Positions 28,470 through 37,519 of a stretch of 37,519 bases of DNA are shown here, piece by piece. Origin of the DNA: Nitratireductor arenosus (GTDB taxonomy: Bacteria; Pseudomonadota; Alphaproteobacteria; Rhizobiales; Rhizobiaceae); NCBI RefSeq assembly GCF_009742725.1, contig NZ_WPHG01000012.1, positions 1 through 37,519 of the forward strand. The letters run 5' to 3'. The notes below the pieces were generated by a model, which was not told the origin of the DNA, did not search any database, and saw only the letters and a list, made by a program, of their open reading frames with translations. Within the stretch, counting starts at the first letter, position 1; each line of letters opens with the position of its first letter. The position numbers were made by a program, and so were the translations under genes.

Positions 28470-30128
28470 ATGCGAGCTTCCCTATCCAAGGCCGGGCGCC
28501 TGTTGCGGACCGTGCGCTATCTGCGCCCGGGCCAGATCTCCGATCGTGTCGCCCGCCGCCTGCGCGCCGCCCCTAAGGTCGGCGGACCGGTGCCGCCCCT
28601 GCGCGCGGTCACGGCCGGCTGGACACCCTGCGCCGGCCGGTCGCCAAGCCTCGTCGGCCCGTCGCGGTTCCGCTTCCTGGCGCGCGAGGCCGATCTCGAC
28701 GGGCTGGCGGGCTGGAACGACGCCTCCATGCCCAAGCTCTGGCTCTACAATCTGCATTATTTCGACGACCTCCTGGCCGACGGCGCAGCCACGCGTCAGG
28801 CCTGGCATCTGGCGCTGGTCGACCGCTGGATAAACGACAATCCGCCGCTCGCCGGCAATGGCTGGGAGCCCTATACGCTGTCGCGGCGTATCGTGAACTG
28901 GATCGCCGCCGCGCTGGCCGGCCTGCCGCTCGACGAAAAAGCGCGCGAAAGTCTCGCCCGGCAGACGCGCGCGCTTGCCGGCATGCTCGAGTTTCATCTG
29001 CTCGGCAACCATCTGTTTGCCAATGCCAAGGCGCTGATCTTCGCCGGGGCCTATTTTTCCGGCCCCGAGGCCGAGCGCTGGCTGAACACCGGCCTGGCGA
29101 TCATGGCCCGCGAACTCGACGAGCAGGTGCTGGCCGATGGCGGGCATTTCGAGCTCAGCCCGATGTATCATGCGCTGATCCTCGAAGACGCGATCGATCT
29201 CGTCCAGCTTGCCGCGGTCTATCCCGACGCGCTCGGCCGCGCCGCCGCCGACCAGGACTGGGCCGGCCGCGCCGCGCGCATGATCGACTGGCTGGCCGCG
29301 ATGAGCCATCCCGACGGCGAGATCGCCTTCTTCAACGATGCCGCGTTCGGCCAGGCCCGCAACCTGGCGCAGTTATGCGCCTATGCCGGCCGGGCCGGCA
29401 TTTCCGCCGCACCGTCGCCGCCGGCGCTCGCCCATCTGGCCGACAGCGGTTACGTCCGGCTGCGGGAGGGGCCCTGGTGCGTTTTCTTCGATGCCGCGCC
29501 GGTCGGCCCCGACTATATTCCCGGCCACGCGCATGCCGACACGCTGTCGCTCGAAATCTCGTTGGCCGGCGCGCGCCTCATCACCAACACCGGCACCTCG
29601 ACCTATGCGCCGGGCCCCGAACGCGAGGCCGAGCGGGCGACCAGCGCCCACGCCACCGTGGAGCTCGACGGCGCGAACTCCTCCGAAGTGTGGGCGAGTT
29701 TCCGGGTTGGTCGCCGCGCCCGCCCCGCGTCGGTGTCGACGAAGGTGGCGGGCGGTGCGCTGCACGCGCGCGGCGCGCATGACGGCTATCGTTTTCTCGC
29801 TGGCCGCCCTGTGCACGCGCGCGACGTCAGGGTCACCGCCGGCGCGGTCAGCATCGTCGATCGCATCGAGGGCGGGGGGCGTCATGCAGCCGTCGGCCGG
29901 TTTCCGCTCCATCCGGACGTGGACCGGGTCGAGCAGATCGAAGGCGGCTTCCGCCTTGTCATGCCGGACGGACGGGCGGTGAGGGTCGCCGTTGCGGGCG
30001 CCGACGCGCTGGCGATCGAGCAGGGACATTACGCGCCCGAATTCGGCATTTGCCGGCCGCGCCCGGTGCTGGTCTGGCGTGCGGCGCGCGACCTTCCCAT
30101 CGAAGTTACCGTCGAGTTCCTGGCCTGA
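28470..30128 (+). CDS. Heparinase II/III-family protein (second copy)
   Basis: 552 residues with the same toroid plus beta-sandwich layout as the 17322 gene but GC-rich and only distantly similar. Signatures are NLHYFDDLLADG (about 92-103), PPLAGNGWEPYTLSRRIVNWI, LLGNHLFANAKALIFAG with His181 (the equivalent of the NxH motif), GGHFELSPMYHALILED, and IPGHAHADTLSLEIS with His353, His355 and Asp357. No signal peptide is evident, so it is either cytosolic or exported by other means. ATG at 28470 follows GAGAGCGG. The same frame happens to stay open far upstream across the DUF2793 gene; that is a GC-rich shadow, not a larger protein. The stop overlaps the next start (TGATG). A role on a uronate-containing polymer is inferred. 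Confidence 0.88.
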   Translation: MRASLSKAGRLLRTVRYLRPGQISDRVARRLRAAPKVGGPVPPLRAVTAGWTPCAGRSPSLVGPSRFRFLAREADLDGLAGWNDASMPKLWLYNLHYFDDLLADGAATRQAWHLALVDRWINDNPPLAGNGWEPYTLSRRIVNWIAAALAGLPLDEKARESLARQTRALAGMLEFHLLGNHLFANAKALIFAGAYFSGPEAERWLNTGLAIMARELDEQVLADGGHFELSPMYHALILEDAIDLVQLAAVYPDALGRAAADQDWAGRAARMIDWLAAMSHPDGEIAFFNDAAFGQARNLAQLCAYAGRAGISAAPSPPALAHLADSGYVRLREGPWCVFFDAAPVGPDYIPGHAHADTLSLEISLAGARLITNTGTSTYAPGPEREAERATSAHATVELDGANSSEVWASFRVGRRARPASVSTKVAGGALHARGAHDGYRFLAGRPVHARDVRVTAGAVSIVDRIEGGGRHAAVGRFPLHPDVDRVEQIEGGFRLVMPDGRAVRVAVAGADALAIEQGHYAPEFGICRPRPVLVWRAARDLPIEVTVEFLA

Positions 30129-31369
30129 TGCGCATTCTTCTGCTTTCCGACAATTATCCGCCCGAAACCAACGCCGCCGCGCTCAGGAGCAGCGCGCATG
30201 CCCGCCGCTGGGTGGAACGCGGCCACGAGGTCACGGTGGTGACGAGTTTCCCGAACTTTCCCGAAGGCAAGCTGTTCGCCGGATACAAACAGTCGCCGTG
30301 GAAGCGTGAGACCGTCGACGGGGTCGATGTGATTCGCGTTCCGACGCTGATTTTCCCCAATGCCGGGACAGCCAAGCGGATTGCCGATTTCGTCAGCTAT
30401 ATGGTGACCGCGACCATCGCTGCGCTGTTCGTAAAGCGTCCCGACATCGTCGTCGCCACCTCGCCGCAGTTCTTTGCCGCCGTGGCCGGCTGGATGACGT
30501 CGGTGCTGCGCTGGCGGCCCTTCGTGTTCGAACTCAGGGATCTGTGGCCCGATTCCATCATCGCCGTCGGCGCGCTCAAGGACGGCGCTTTGCTGCGCAT
30601 GGTGCGCAAGCTGGAGTATTTTCTCTATCGCCGCGCCGAGCTGATCGTTTCCGTCACCAACGCCTTTCGCCGCCACCTGGCCGAGACCGGCATCGATCCC
30701 GAAAAAATCCGCGTCGTGCGCAACGGCGCCGATTTGAGCCGGTTTTCGCCGGGGCCGGCCGACGATCTGCGCGCCAGGCTGGGGCTGAGCGGGCGTATCG
30801 TCGTTTCCTATATCGGCACGATCGGCATGGCGCACGGCCTCGACATGCTGATCGAGGCCGCCGCCAGGCTGGCCGTACAGGCCCCGCAGGTCACGCTGCT
30901 GATGGTCGGCAGCGGTGCGGAGCGCGAGCGGCTCAAGGCAATGGCGGCCGAGCGGCAGCTCGAAAACATGATGTTCGTCGACCGTATCGCGCACGACGCC
31001 GTGCCCGACTATTGGCGTGTCAGCGACATGACCCTGGTTGTGCTGAAGGATCACCCGTTGTTCCGCACCGTGATCCCGTCGAAAATCTTCGAGGCGATGG
31101 CCACCGGTACGCCGATCGTCACCAATGTGAAGGGCGAGCTGGAGGAGCTTTTGACGCCGCTCGGCTCGGCCGTCCATGTCGAGGCCGGCAGCGCCGGCGC
31201 GCTCGCCGATGCCGTCACCGCGCTTGCCAACGATCCCGCCCGGCGCAAGGCCCTGTCGGCGGCGGGCGTGGCGGCCGCGGCGCAGTTCCACCGCACCAAG
31301 CAGGCCGACCTGATGCTGGCGGCGCTCGAGGAACTGGCCGCGCGCCATAAGGGCGGGTCGCGCCGCTGA
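30128..31369 (+). CDS. Glycosyltransferase family 4 (WbuB-like)
   Basis: A 413-residue GT-B glycosyltransferase. It starts MRILLLSDNYPPETNAAALRSSAHARRWVERGHEVTVVTSFPNFPEG, the classic WbuB-type N-terminus, followed by VFELRDLWPDSIIAVGAL (about 137-154). The donor-binding half has VSYIGTIGMAHGLDMLIEAA (about 228-247), LMVGSGAERERL, and PSKIFEAMATGTPIVTNVKGELEE (about 317-340). WbuB-type enzymes transfer amino-deoxysugars such as FucNAc; whether that holds here is unknown. The ATG at 30128 overlaps the heparinase stop by 1 nt (TGATG), so the two proteins are translationally coupled and likely serve the same polymer. 228 bp follow before cysD. Confidence 0.9.
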   Translation: MRILLLSDNYPPETNAAALRSSAHARRWVERGHEVTVVTSFPNFPEGKLFAGYKQSPWKRETVDGVDVIRVPTLIFPNAGTAKRIADFVSYMVTATIAALFVKRPDIVVATSPQFFAAVAGWMTSVLRWRPFVFELRDLWPDSIIAVGALKDGALLRMVRKLEYFLYRRAELIVSVTNAFRRHLAETGIDPEKIRVVRNGADLSRFSPGPADDLRARLGLSGRIVVSYIGTIGMAHGLDMLIEAAARLAVQAPQVTLLMVGSGAERERLKAMAAERQLENMMFVDRIAHDAVPDYWRVSDMTLVVLKDHPLFRTVIPSKIFEAMATGTPIVTNVKGELEELLTPLGSAVHVEAGSAGALADAVTALANDPARRKALSAAGVAAAAQFHRTKQADLMLAALEELAARHKGGSRR

Positions 31370-31597
31370 TGGCGAAGGACCCCGTCCGCGCAGCCAGCTC
31401 GCGCGCCTGAGGATGCCGGGCGCGCCGGCGCGGCGCGTCGGCGACGAAGTTTCCACGATGACGCCCAAACGCAAAAAAATGCTTCGCCAGCGCGGCGCTT
31501 GAGAGCACCGCGCGCCTTGAGAAGTGCGGCCCGGAGCGGCACGTTCAGGCCGGATGCCGGGATGCGAGGTCGCGGCTGCTTCGAAGGCGCGAACCCG

Positions 31598-32521
31598 ATG
31601 CTCCAGAAACTCGGCGGCTACGACACGCTCACCCATCTCGATCGGCTCGAAGCCGAGGCGATCCACATTTTCCGCGAGGTCGCCGCGACCTTTTCGAAGC
31701 CGGTGATGCTTTACTCGGTCGGCAAGGATTCCGCCGTCATGCTGCATCTGGCGATGAAGGCCTTTTATCCGGCCAGGCCGCCTTTTCCGTTCCTGCATGT
31801 CGACACCACCTGGAAGTTCCGCGAGATGATCGCCTTTCGCGACCGGATGGCGGCCGAACTCGGCTTTGATCTTCTGGTCCACGTTAACCAGGACGGCGTG
31901 CGCGAGGGCATCAACCCGATCGATCACGGCTCCAGCGTCCACACCAACATCATGAAGACGGTGGCGCTGCGCCAGGCACTCGACGCTCATAAGTTCGACG
32001 CCGCCTTCGGCGGCGCGCGGCGCGACGAGGAAAAGTCGCGCGCCAAGGAGCGTGTCTTCTCCTTTCGCAACGCCCAGCACGGTTGGGATCCGAAGAACCA
32101 GCGCCCGGAAATGTGGAAGATCTACAACACCCGCGTCAGCCCGGGGGAATCGATCCGCGTCTTTCCGTTGTCGAACTGGACCGAACTCGACATCTGGCAA
32201 TACATCCTGCGCGAGGACATCCCGATCGTGCCGCTTTATTTCGCCGCGCCGCGCCCCGTCGTCGAGCGCGACGGCATGTTGATCATGGTCGATGACGCGC
32301 GGCTGAAGTTGCGGCCGGGCGAGGTCCCGCGCCAGCGCATGGTCCGTTTCCGCACGCTCGGCTGCTACCCGCTCACCGGCGCGATCGACTCCCAGGCGAC
32401 CAGTCTGGAAGAGATCGTCGGCGAGATGCTGGTCGCGCGAACGTCGGAGCGTCAGGGCCGGCTGATCGACCGCGACGAGGCGGGCTCGATGGAGAAGAAG
32501 AAGCGCGAAGGCTATTTTTGA
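31598..32521 (+). CDS. cysD: Sulfate adenylyltransferase small subunit
   Basis: Catalyses ATP + sulfate to APS + PPi with CysN, whose GTP hydrolysis drives it. The 307-residue protein has the PP-loop [12 protein letters not shown] (from residue 40), [31 protein letters not shown] and the C-terminal [12 protein letters not shown] tail, all typical of CysD/NodP. ATG at 31598 gives the normal length; an upstream in-frame start at 31499 would add 33 low-complexity residues. It precedes cysNC by 2 bp. It could serve cysteine synthesis or supply sulfate donor for a sulfated polysaccharide, as NodPQ does for Nod factor; the neighbours favour neither decisively. Confidence 0.96.
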   Translation: MLQKLGGYDTLTHLDRLEAEAIHIFREVAATFSKPVMLYSVGKDSAVMLHLAMKAFYPARPPFPFLHVDTTWKFREMIAFRDRMAAELGFDLLVHVNQDGVREGINPIDHGSSVHTNIMKTVALRQALDAHKFDAAFGGARRDEEKSRAKERVFSFRNAQHGWDPKNQRPEMWKIYNTRVSPGESIRVFPLSNWTELDIWQYILREDIPIVPLYFAAPRPVVERDGMLIMVDDARLKLRPGEVPRQRMVRFRTLGCYPLTGAIDSQATSLEEIVGEMLVARTSERQGRLIDRDEAGSMEKKKREGYF

Positions 32522-32523
32522 CG

Positions 32524-34461
32524 ATGGAACATGTGTCCCCCCGCGCCATCGAACAGCGCGACGGCGTGCGCGCCTATCTCGCCGGCCAGGAGCGCAAGTC
32601 GCTGCTGCGGTTTTTGACCTGTGGATCGGTCGACGACGGCAAGTCGACGCTGATCGGCCGGCTGCTGTTCGACGCCAGGCTGATTTTCGAGGACCAGCTC
32701 GCCGCGCTCGAAAACGACTCGCGCCGGCACGGCACGGCCGGCGACGATATCGATTTCGCCCTTCTGGTCGACGGGCTGGAGGCCGAGCGCGAGCAGGGCA
32801 TCACCATCGATGTCGCCTATCGCTTCTTCGCCACCGAGCGGCGCAAATTCATCGTCGCCGACACGCCGGGCCACGAGCAATATACCCGCAACATGGCCAC
32901 CGGCGCCTCGACTGCCGACCTGGCGATCGTTCTGGTCGACGCGCGCGCCGGCATCATGCGCCAGACCAGGCGCCACACCTTCATTGCCTCGCTGCTCGGC
33001 ATTCGCCACATCGTCCTCGCCGTCAACAAGATCGACCTGGTCGATTTTTCCAAGACCGCCTTTGACGCCATCGCCGACGAATACGCCGCGCTCACGGACG
33101 ATCTCGGCTTCGAGACCGTCACCGCGCTGCCGATCTCGGCGCGCTACGGCGACAATGTCAGCGCGCCCTCCGAGCGCCTGGGCTGGCACGAGGGGCCGTC
33201 CCTTCTGCAATATCTCGAAACCGTCGCCATCGACGCACCATCCGACGAGCGGCCGTTCCGCTTTCCCGTCCAATATGTGGTGCGACCCAATCTTGACTTT
33301 CGCGGCTTTGCTGGAACGATCGCCTCGGGCTCGGTCGCCGTCGGCGACGCGGTCGTCGTGGCCAAGTCCGGCCGCGCGTCGACGCTGGCGCGCATCGTCA
33401 CCCGCGACGGCGATCTCGACAGCGCCCGCCAGGGTCAGGCCGTCACGCTGGTGCTGGCCGACGAGGTCGAGGTCTCGCGCGGCAACATGCTGGTTGCGCC
33501 GACGGCCAGGCCGCATGTCGCAGACCGGTTCGCCGCCAATATCGTCTGGTTCGGCGAAAGCGCGCTGGTGCCCGGCCGCTCCTATTTTTTGCGCACCGAG
33601 ACCGACGAGGTGCCGGCGCATGTCAGCGCGCTCAAGGCGCGGGTCGACATCAACAGTTTCGCCCGTCAGCCGGCGAAGACCCTGGCGCTGAACGAGGTCG
33701 GCGTGGTCGAGATCGCCACCCAGGCGCCGGTCGCCTTCGACCCCTACGGCGAAAACCGCGCCACCGGCGCCTTCGTCCTGATCGATCGCATGACCAATGC
33801 CACGGTCGGCGCCGGCATGATTGCGTATCCGCTGCGCCGCGCCGACAATATCCATTGGCAGGGGCTCGACGTCGACGCCAGCGCGCGCGCGGCGATCAAG
33901 GGGCAAAAGCCGGCGGTGCTGTGGTTCACCGGCCTGTCGGGGTCGGGCAAGTCGACGATCGCCAACCGGCTCGAGCGCAAGCTGCACGCCGCTGGGCGGC
34001 ATACCTATATTCTCGACGGCGACAATATCCGCCACGGGCTGAACCGCGACCTCGGTTTTTCGGAGGCCGACCGGGTCGAGAACATCCGCCGGGTCGCCGA
34101 AACGGCGAAGCTGATGGCCGATGCCGGGCTGATCGTTCTGGTGTCGTTCATCTCGCCCTTCAGGGCCGAACGCGCCATGGCGCGTACGCTGATGGGCGAG
34201 GTGGCCTTTGCGGAAATATTCGTCGATACGCCACTCGAGGACTGCGCGGCGCGCGATCCCAAGGGGCTTTACGCCAAGGCGCGCAAGGGCGAGATTTTGA
34301 ACTTTACCGGCATCGGGTCGCCCTACGAGGCGCCGGACGCCCCCGATATCCATATCCGCACCCAGGAAAGCCGGCCGGACGACGCCATAACCGAGATCGA
34401 ACGCTGGCTGGCTGCGCGCGACGTTTCCGGCCAGCATTTCGGCGACGGCGGCGGCATCTGA
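32524..34461 (+). CDS. cysNC: Bifunctional sulfate adenylyltransferase subunit 1 / APS kinase
   Basis: 645 residues. An N-terminal GTPase of the CysN/EF-Tu type (P-loop GSVDDGKST from residue 34, [13 protein letters not shown]) with two beta-barrel domains extends to about 450. A C-terminal APS kinase (about 460-645) has P-loop GLSGSGKST (470-478), [16 protein letters not shown], and [12 protein letters not shown]. The product with CysD makes APS and then PAPS, the universal sulfuryl donor. This fusion is the NodQ-type arrangement common in rhizobia. ATG at 32524 is preferred; a TTG at 32518 is in frame 6 bp earlier. No sulfotransferase or reductase gene lies in view, so the fate of PAPS is open. 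Confidence 0.96.
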   Translation: MEHVSPRAIEQRDGVRAYLAGQERKSLLRFLTCGSVDDGKSTLIGRLLFDARLIFEDQLAALENDSRRHGTAGDDIDFALLVDGLEAEREQGITIDVAYRFFATERRKFIVADTPGHEQYTRNMATGASTADLAIVLVDARAGIMRQTRRHTFIASLLGIRHIVLAVNKIDLVDFSKTAFDAIADEYAALTDDLGFETVTALPISARYGDNVSAPSERLGWHEGPSLLQYLETVAIDAPSDERPFRFPVQYVVRPNLDFRGFAGTIASGSVAVGDAVVVAKSGRASTLARIVTRDGDLDSARQGQAVTLVLADEVEVSRGNMLVAPTARPHVADRFAANIVWFGESALVPGRSYFLRTETDEVPAHVSALKARVDINSFARQPAKTLALNEVGVVEIATQAPVAFDPYGENRATGAFVLIDRMTNATVGAGMIAYPLRRADNIHWQGLDVDASARAAIKGQKPAVLWFTGLSGSGKSTIANRLERKLHAAGRHTYILDGDNIRHGLNRDLGFSEADRVENIRRVAETAKLMADAGLIVLVSFISPFRAERAMARTLMGEVAFAEIFVDTPLEDCAARDPKGLYAKARKGEILNFTGIGSPYEAPDAPDIHIRTQESRPDDAITEIERWLAARDVSGQHFGDGGGI

Positions 34462-34493
34462 GCGAAACGAAGAGTTCTGCGTGCGCGCGCCGC

Positions 34494-35516
34494 CTAGGCG
34501 CCGTAATAGTCGCGATACCAGGCCACGAAACGGCCGACGCCCTCGCGCACCGGGGTCGCGGGACGGTAGCCGACCGCGGTCTGCAGCGCGCTCACATCGG
34601 CCCAGGTCGACGGCACGTCGCCGGCCTGCAGCGGCAGAAAGCGGCGCTCGGCCTTTTTGCCCAGCGCCGTCTCGAGCGCCTCGACATAGTCGAGCAGCTT
34701 CACCGGCTGGCTGTTGCCGATATTGAATATCCGGTAGGGCGCGTTGCTCCTGTCGGGCGCCGGCGCGTCGCTGTCCCAGTTCGGATCCGGCGCGGCGATC
34801 CGGTCGCTGGCGCCCACCACGCCCGCGACAATGTCGTCGACATAGGTGAAGTCGCGCATGTGGTCGCCGTGGTTGAATATCTCGATCGGCTCGCCGGCCA
34901 GGATGTTCTTCGTGAATTTGAACAGCGCCATGTCCGGCCGGCCCCACGGGCCGTAGACGGTGAAGAACCGCAGACCCGTGGTCGGCAGTCCGAACAGATG
35001 GCTGTAGGAATGGGCCATCAATTCGTTGGCGCGCTTGGTGGCGGCGTAGAATTGCAGCGGGTGCACGGCGGCCTGGCTTTCGGAAAACGGCATCGCCGTG
35101 TTGGCGCCGTAGACGCTGCTCGTGCTGGCATAGGTCAGATGCTCGACCTTGTTGTGGCGGCAGGCTTCCAGGAGATTGGTGAAGGCGACGATGTTGCTGT
35201 GCACATAGGCGCGCGGATTATCGAGCGAATAGCGCACGCCGGCCTGTGCGGCCAGATGGATGACCCGGTCGAAGCGGTGTTCGGCAAAACAGGCGTCGAC
35301 GGCCGCTGCGTCGGCGAGGTCGGCGCGCACGAACCGGAACGATCCTTGCCTGGCGCCGGCCAGCCCTTCCAGGACACCGAGCCGGGCCTCTTTCAAGGAC
35401 GGGTCGTAATAATCGTTGACGACGTCGAAGCCGACCACGGTGTCGCCGCGCTCCAGCAGGTGCTTGGCGACGTGAAAACCGATGAAGCCGGCGGTGCCGG
35501 TGACAAGCACGTTCAT
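34494..35516 (-). CDS. lpsL: UDP-uronate 4-epimerase, LpsL-type (NAD-dependent)
   Basis: An extended short-chain dehydrogenase that flips C4 of a UDP-uronic acid (UDP-GlcA to UDP-GalA, or UDP-GlcNAcA to UDP-GalNAcA). It is 340 residues with the NAD motif [11 protein letters not shown] (7-17), Asp near 31, [12 protein letters not shown], the S-S-VYG serine region (131-136), the catalytic Tyr157-xxx-Lys161 (YAATK), and [15 protein letters not shown]. The wording matches LpsL/GAE-type UDP-glucuronate epimerases. It lies downstream on the same strand of a WbpO/TviB-type dehydrogenase, the order of TviB and TviC in Vi-antigen synthesis, so a UDP-GalNAcA route is plausible. The start codon is 3 bp from the right edge of a repeat whose SD-like AAGAGGAA is about 13 bp upstream. 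It converges with cysNC. Confidence 0.92.
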   Translation of the reverse strand: MNVLVTGTAGFIGFHVAKHLLERGDTVVGFDVVNDYYDPSLKEARLGVLEGLAGARQGSFRFVRADLADAAAVDACFAEHRFDRVIHLAAQAGVRYSLDNPRAYVHSNIVAFTNLLEACRHNKVEHLTYASTSSVYGANTAMPFSESQAAVHPLQFYAATKRANELMAHSYSHLFGLPTTGLRFFTVYGPWGRPDMALFKFTKNILAGEPIEIFNHGDHMRDFTYVDDIVAGVVGASDRIAAPDPNWDSDAPAPDRSNAPYRIFNIGNSQPVKLLDYVEALETALGKKAERRFLPLQAGDVPSTWADVSALQTAVGYRPATPVREGVGRFVAWYRDYYGA

Positions 35517-35518
35517 GG

Positions 35519-35828
35519 TCTAGAGCCGTTCCTCTTAACTGGAATCGTTTGACCGCCGGGATTTCGCGGTCTGGCCAGGAGCGCGTGGCGATGCGGTGCA
35601 GGCACCGTGAGCCGGGTGGGACGCCGTCCAGGACGGGAAAGACCAAGGTCGGGCGATTGCGGTTTGAAAGGCGATATCAAAACCATTGGCGCTCCCCGGC
35701 TTGGACGGCTTTTCCGCCCCGGCCCGCGTCGAAGCCCTTGCCCGATAGTGATATCGCGCTGCGGGCTTCTCCTTGCCGAAGCGAAAAATCCATTCCATCA
35801 AACCGCTTCCAGTTAAAGAGAAACGGCT

Positions 35829-35833
<5 letters not shown>
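35519..35833. repeat. 315-bp non-coding element with 34-36-bp terminal inverted repeats (MITE-like)
   Basis: The left arm at 35519-35552 begins TCTAGAGCCGTT; the right arm at 35798-35833 is its inverted copy ending AACGGCTCTAGA. The two arms align over their length with four differences, including one 1-base gap, and share internal CTCTT, AACTGGAA and CG-TTTGA blocks. About 245 bp between them has no credible protein. The right arm covers the stop codon (TAG at 35829-35831) of the dehydrogenase gene, and the left arm ends 2 bp before the epimerase start codon. It may be a miniature inverted-repeat element or a pair of rhizobial intergenic repeats. It also fills the whole 312-bp gap between the two genes. 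Confidence 0.6.
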
Positions 35834-37157
<1,324 letters not shown>

Positions 37158-37396
37158 GCGTTTGGGTCGCTCAATTCCATGCCGGACTTGCTGTAGCAGG
37201 AGAGTCCATCCCGGCAAACCCAATCGTTGCCGGCGATCAGGCGCATGATTCGGCCGAGGTAGCTTCCACAGCGCGACCGGGCGGCTAACTGGTTTCTGCA
37301 GCCGGTATGCGCCTTGAGTCGAGAGTTGTTGATGTCGCGCAGCCTCGTTGACCCGGTGCTTGGACAGAAAACGCGAATCACTTCAGTCAGGCGGTA
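37158..37396. other. Non-coding sequence between the dehydrogenase gene and the IS3-family end
   Basis: About 240 bp that should hold the promoter of the minus-strand dehydrogenase/epimerase pair. I see no convincing -35/-10 pair and no operator. A minus-strand frame of 80 codons covers it (37139-37381) but shows no recognisable domain and is probably a chance frame. The original upstream region may have been cut by the insertion sequence at its right. Confidence 0.4.
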
Positions 37397-37519
37397 TGAC
37401 CTGAGCCCCGACTTCCCTCCAGCGTAAGGGAGAGTCCGAGGGTTTCGTTTGTGGCCTCATGCGGCCTGTTTTTCCAGCCTGATCTTCATGGCGAACTCGA
37501 CCGGCGGGACGTTGCCGAG
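37397..37519 (-). mobile_element. 3' end of an IS3-family insertion sequence (truncated by window edge)
   Basis: The sequence begins at 37397 with TGACCTGAGCCCCGACTTCC, which looks like an IS3-family terminal inverted repeat. It continues through a 60-bp non-coding tail to a transposase stop codon on the minus strand. The rest of the element lies beyond the window. The precise boundary is inferred from the TGA-type IS3 end and from the stop-to-end distance. Confidence 0.7.
37457..37519 (-). CDS. IS3-family transposase (OrfB), C-terminal fragment
   Basis: On the minus strand a frame enters from the window edge and ends with TGA (complement of 37457-37459). It encodes LGNVPPVEFAMKIRLEKQAA as its last residues. 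The x-N-x-P-P-x-E-F-A tail after the DDE integrase core is typical of IS3-family OrfB proteins, which end soon after the NxxxPxEF block. It is followed directly by the inverted-repeat-like end at 37397. It is too short to judge activity and below the length at which most gene finders report. Confidence 0.7.
   Translation of the reverse strand, partial: LGNVPPVEFAMKIRLEKQAA

Noticed and set aside
30029-34947. Two very long minus-strand frames opposite the glycosyltransferase, cysD and cysNC
   Set aside because: Antisense shadows without domains; plus-strand genes are unmistakable.

Overview
This window looks like chromosome from an alphaproteobacterium of the order Hyphomicrobiales (Rhizobiales). 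The evidence is high GC with CTC/GCC/GGC-rich codons, a rhizobial-style gene set (pyruvate phosphate dikinase, BioY, LpsL-type epimerase, CysD/CysNC), and an intergenic palindrome of the kind common in rhizobia at 7561-7607. Genus cannot be told from the sequence alone. Both ends lie inside insertion sequences: the 3' end of an IS481-like transposase at 1-95 and the 3' end of an IS3-family transposase at 37457-37519. The whole stretch is therefore bracketed by repeats, either as a real IS-bounded segment or as an assembly fragment that stops at repeats.

The left third (130-10080) is ordinary housekeeping and accessory sequence. It holds a tRNA-Gln(UUG) with its own promoter, ppdK, and a divergent metal-efflux pair (a CDF transporter lacking the usual C-terminal domain and a MerR-family sensor that share a classic 19-bp-spacer operator). 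It also holds a DUF427 protein, a small unknown protein, an acyl-CoA ligase, a DUF1499-type membrane protein, an MBL-fold hydrolase and the biotin transporter BioY.

The right two thirds (10470-37160) form a cell-surface polysaccharide locus. On the + strand these are an initiating phosphoglycosyl transferase, a methyltransferase, WecB and WecC (UDP-GlcNAc to UDP-ManNAc to UDP-ManNAcA), a bi-domain dehydrogenase/Gfo-Idh-MocA oxidoreductase, a heparinase II/III-family protein, a second Gfo/Idh/MocA oxidoreductase, a Wzx-like flippase, a glycosyltransferase, a Wzy-like polymerase, an AsnB-type amidotransferase, an orphan DUF2793 protein, a second heparinase-like protein, a second glycosyltransferase, and CysD with a CysN-CysC fusion (APS/PAPS synthesis). 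On the - strand are a TviB/WbpO-type UDP-HexNAc 6-dehydrogenase and a UDP-uronate 4-epimerase, separated by a 315-bp non-coding element with long terminal inverted repeats. WecBC and the dehydrogenase/epimerase pair predict acidic amino-uronates (ManNAcA; GlcNAcA/GalNAcA). The AsnB-like enzyme predicts uronamide formation, CysDNC could supply sulfate donor, and the two heparinase-fold proteins are candidate lyases for such a uronate polymer. The middle of the locus (about 21300-24850) is strikingly AT-rich, as expected for the exchanged, type-specific wzx-wzy core. No Wza/Wzc-type export genes, sulfotransferase or further glycosyltransferases are in view, so the pathway is incomplete here.
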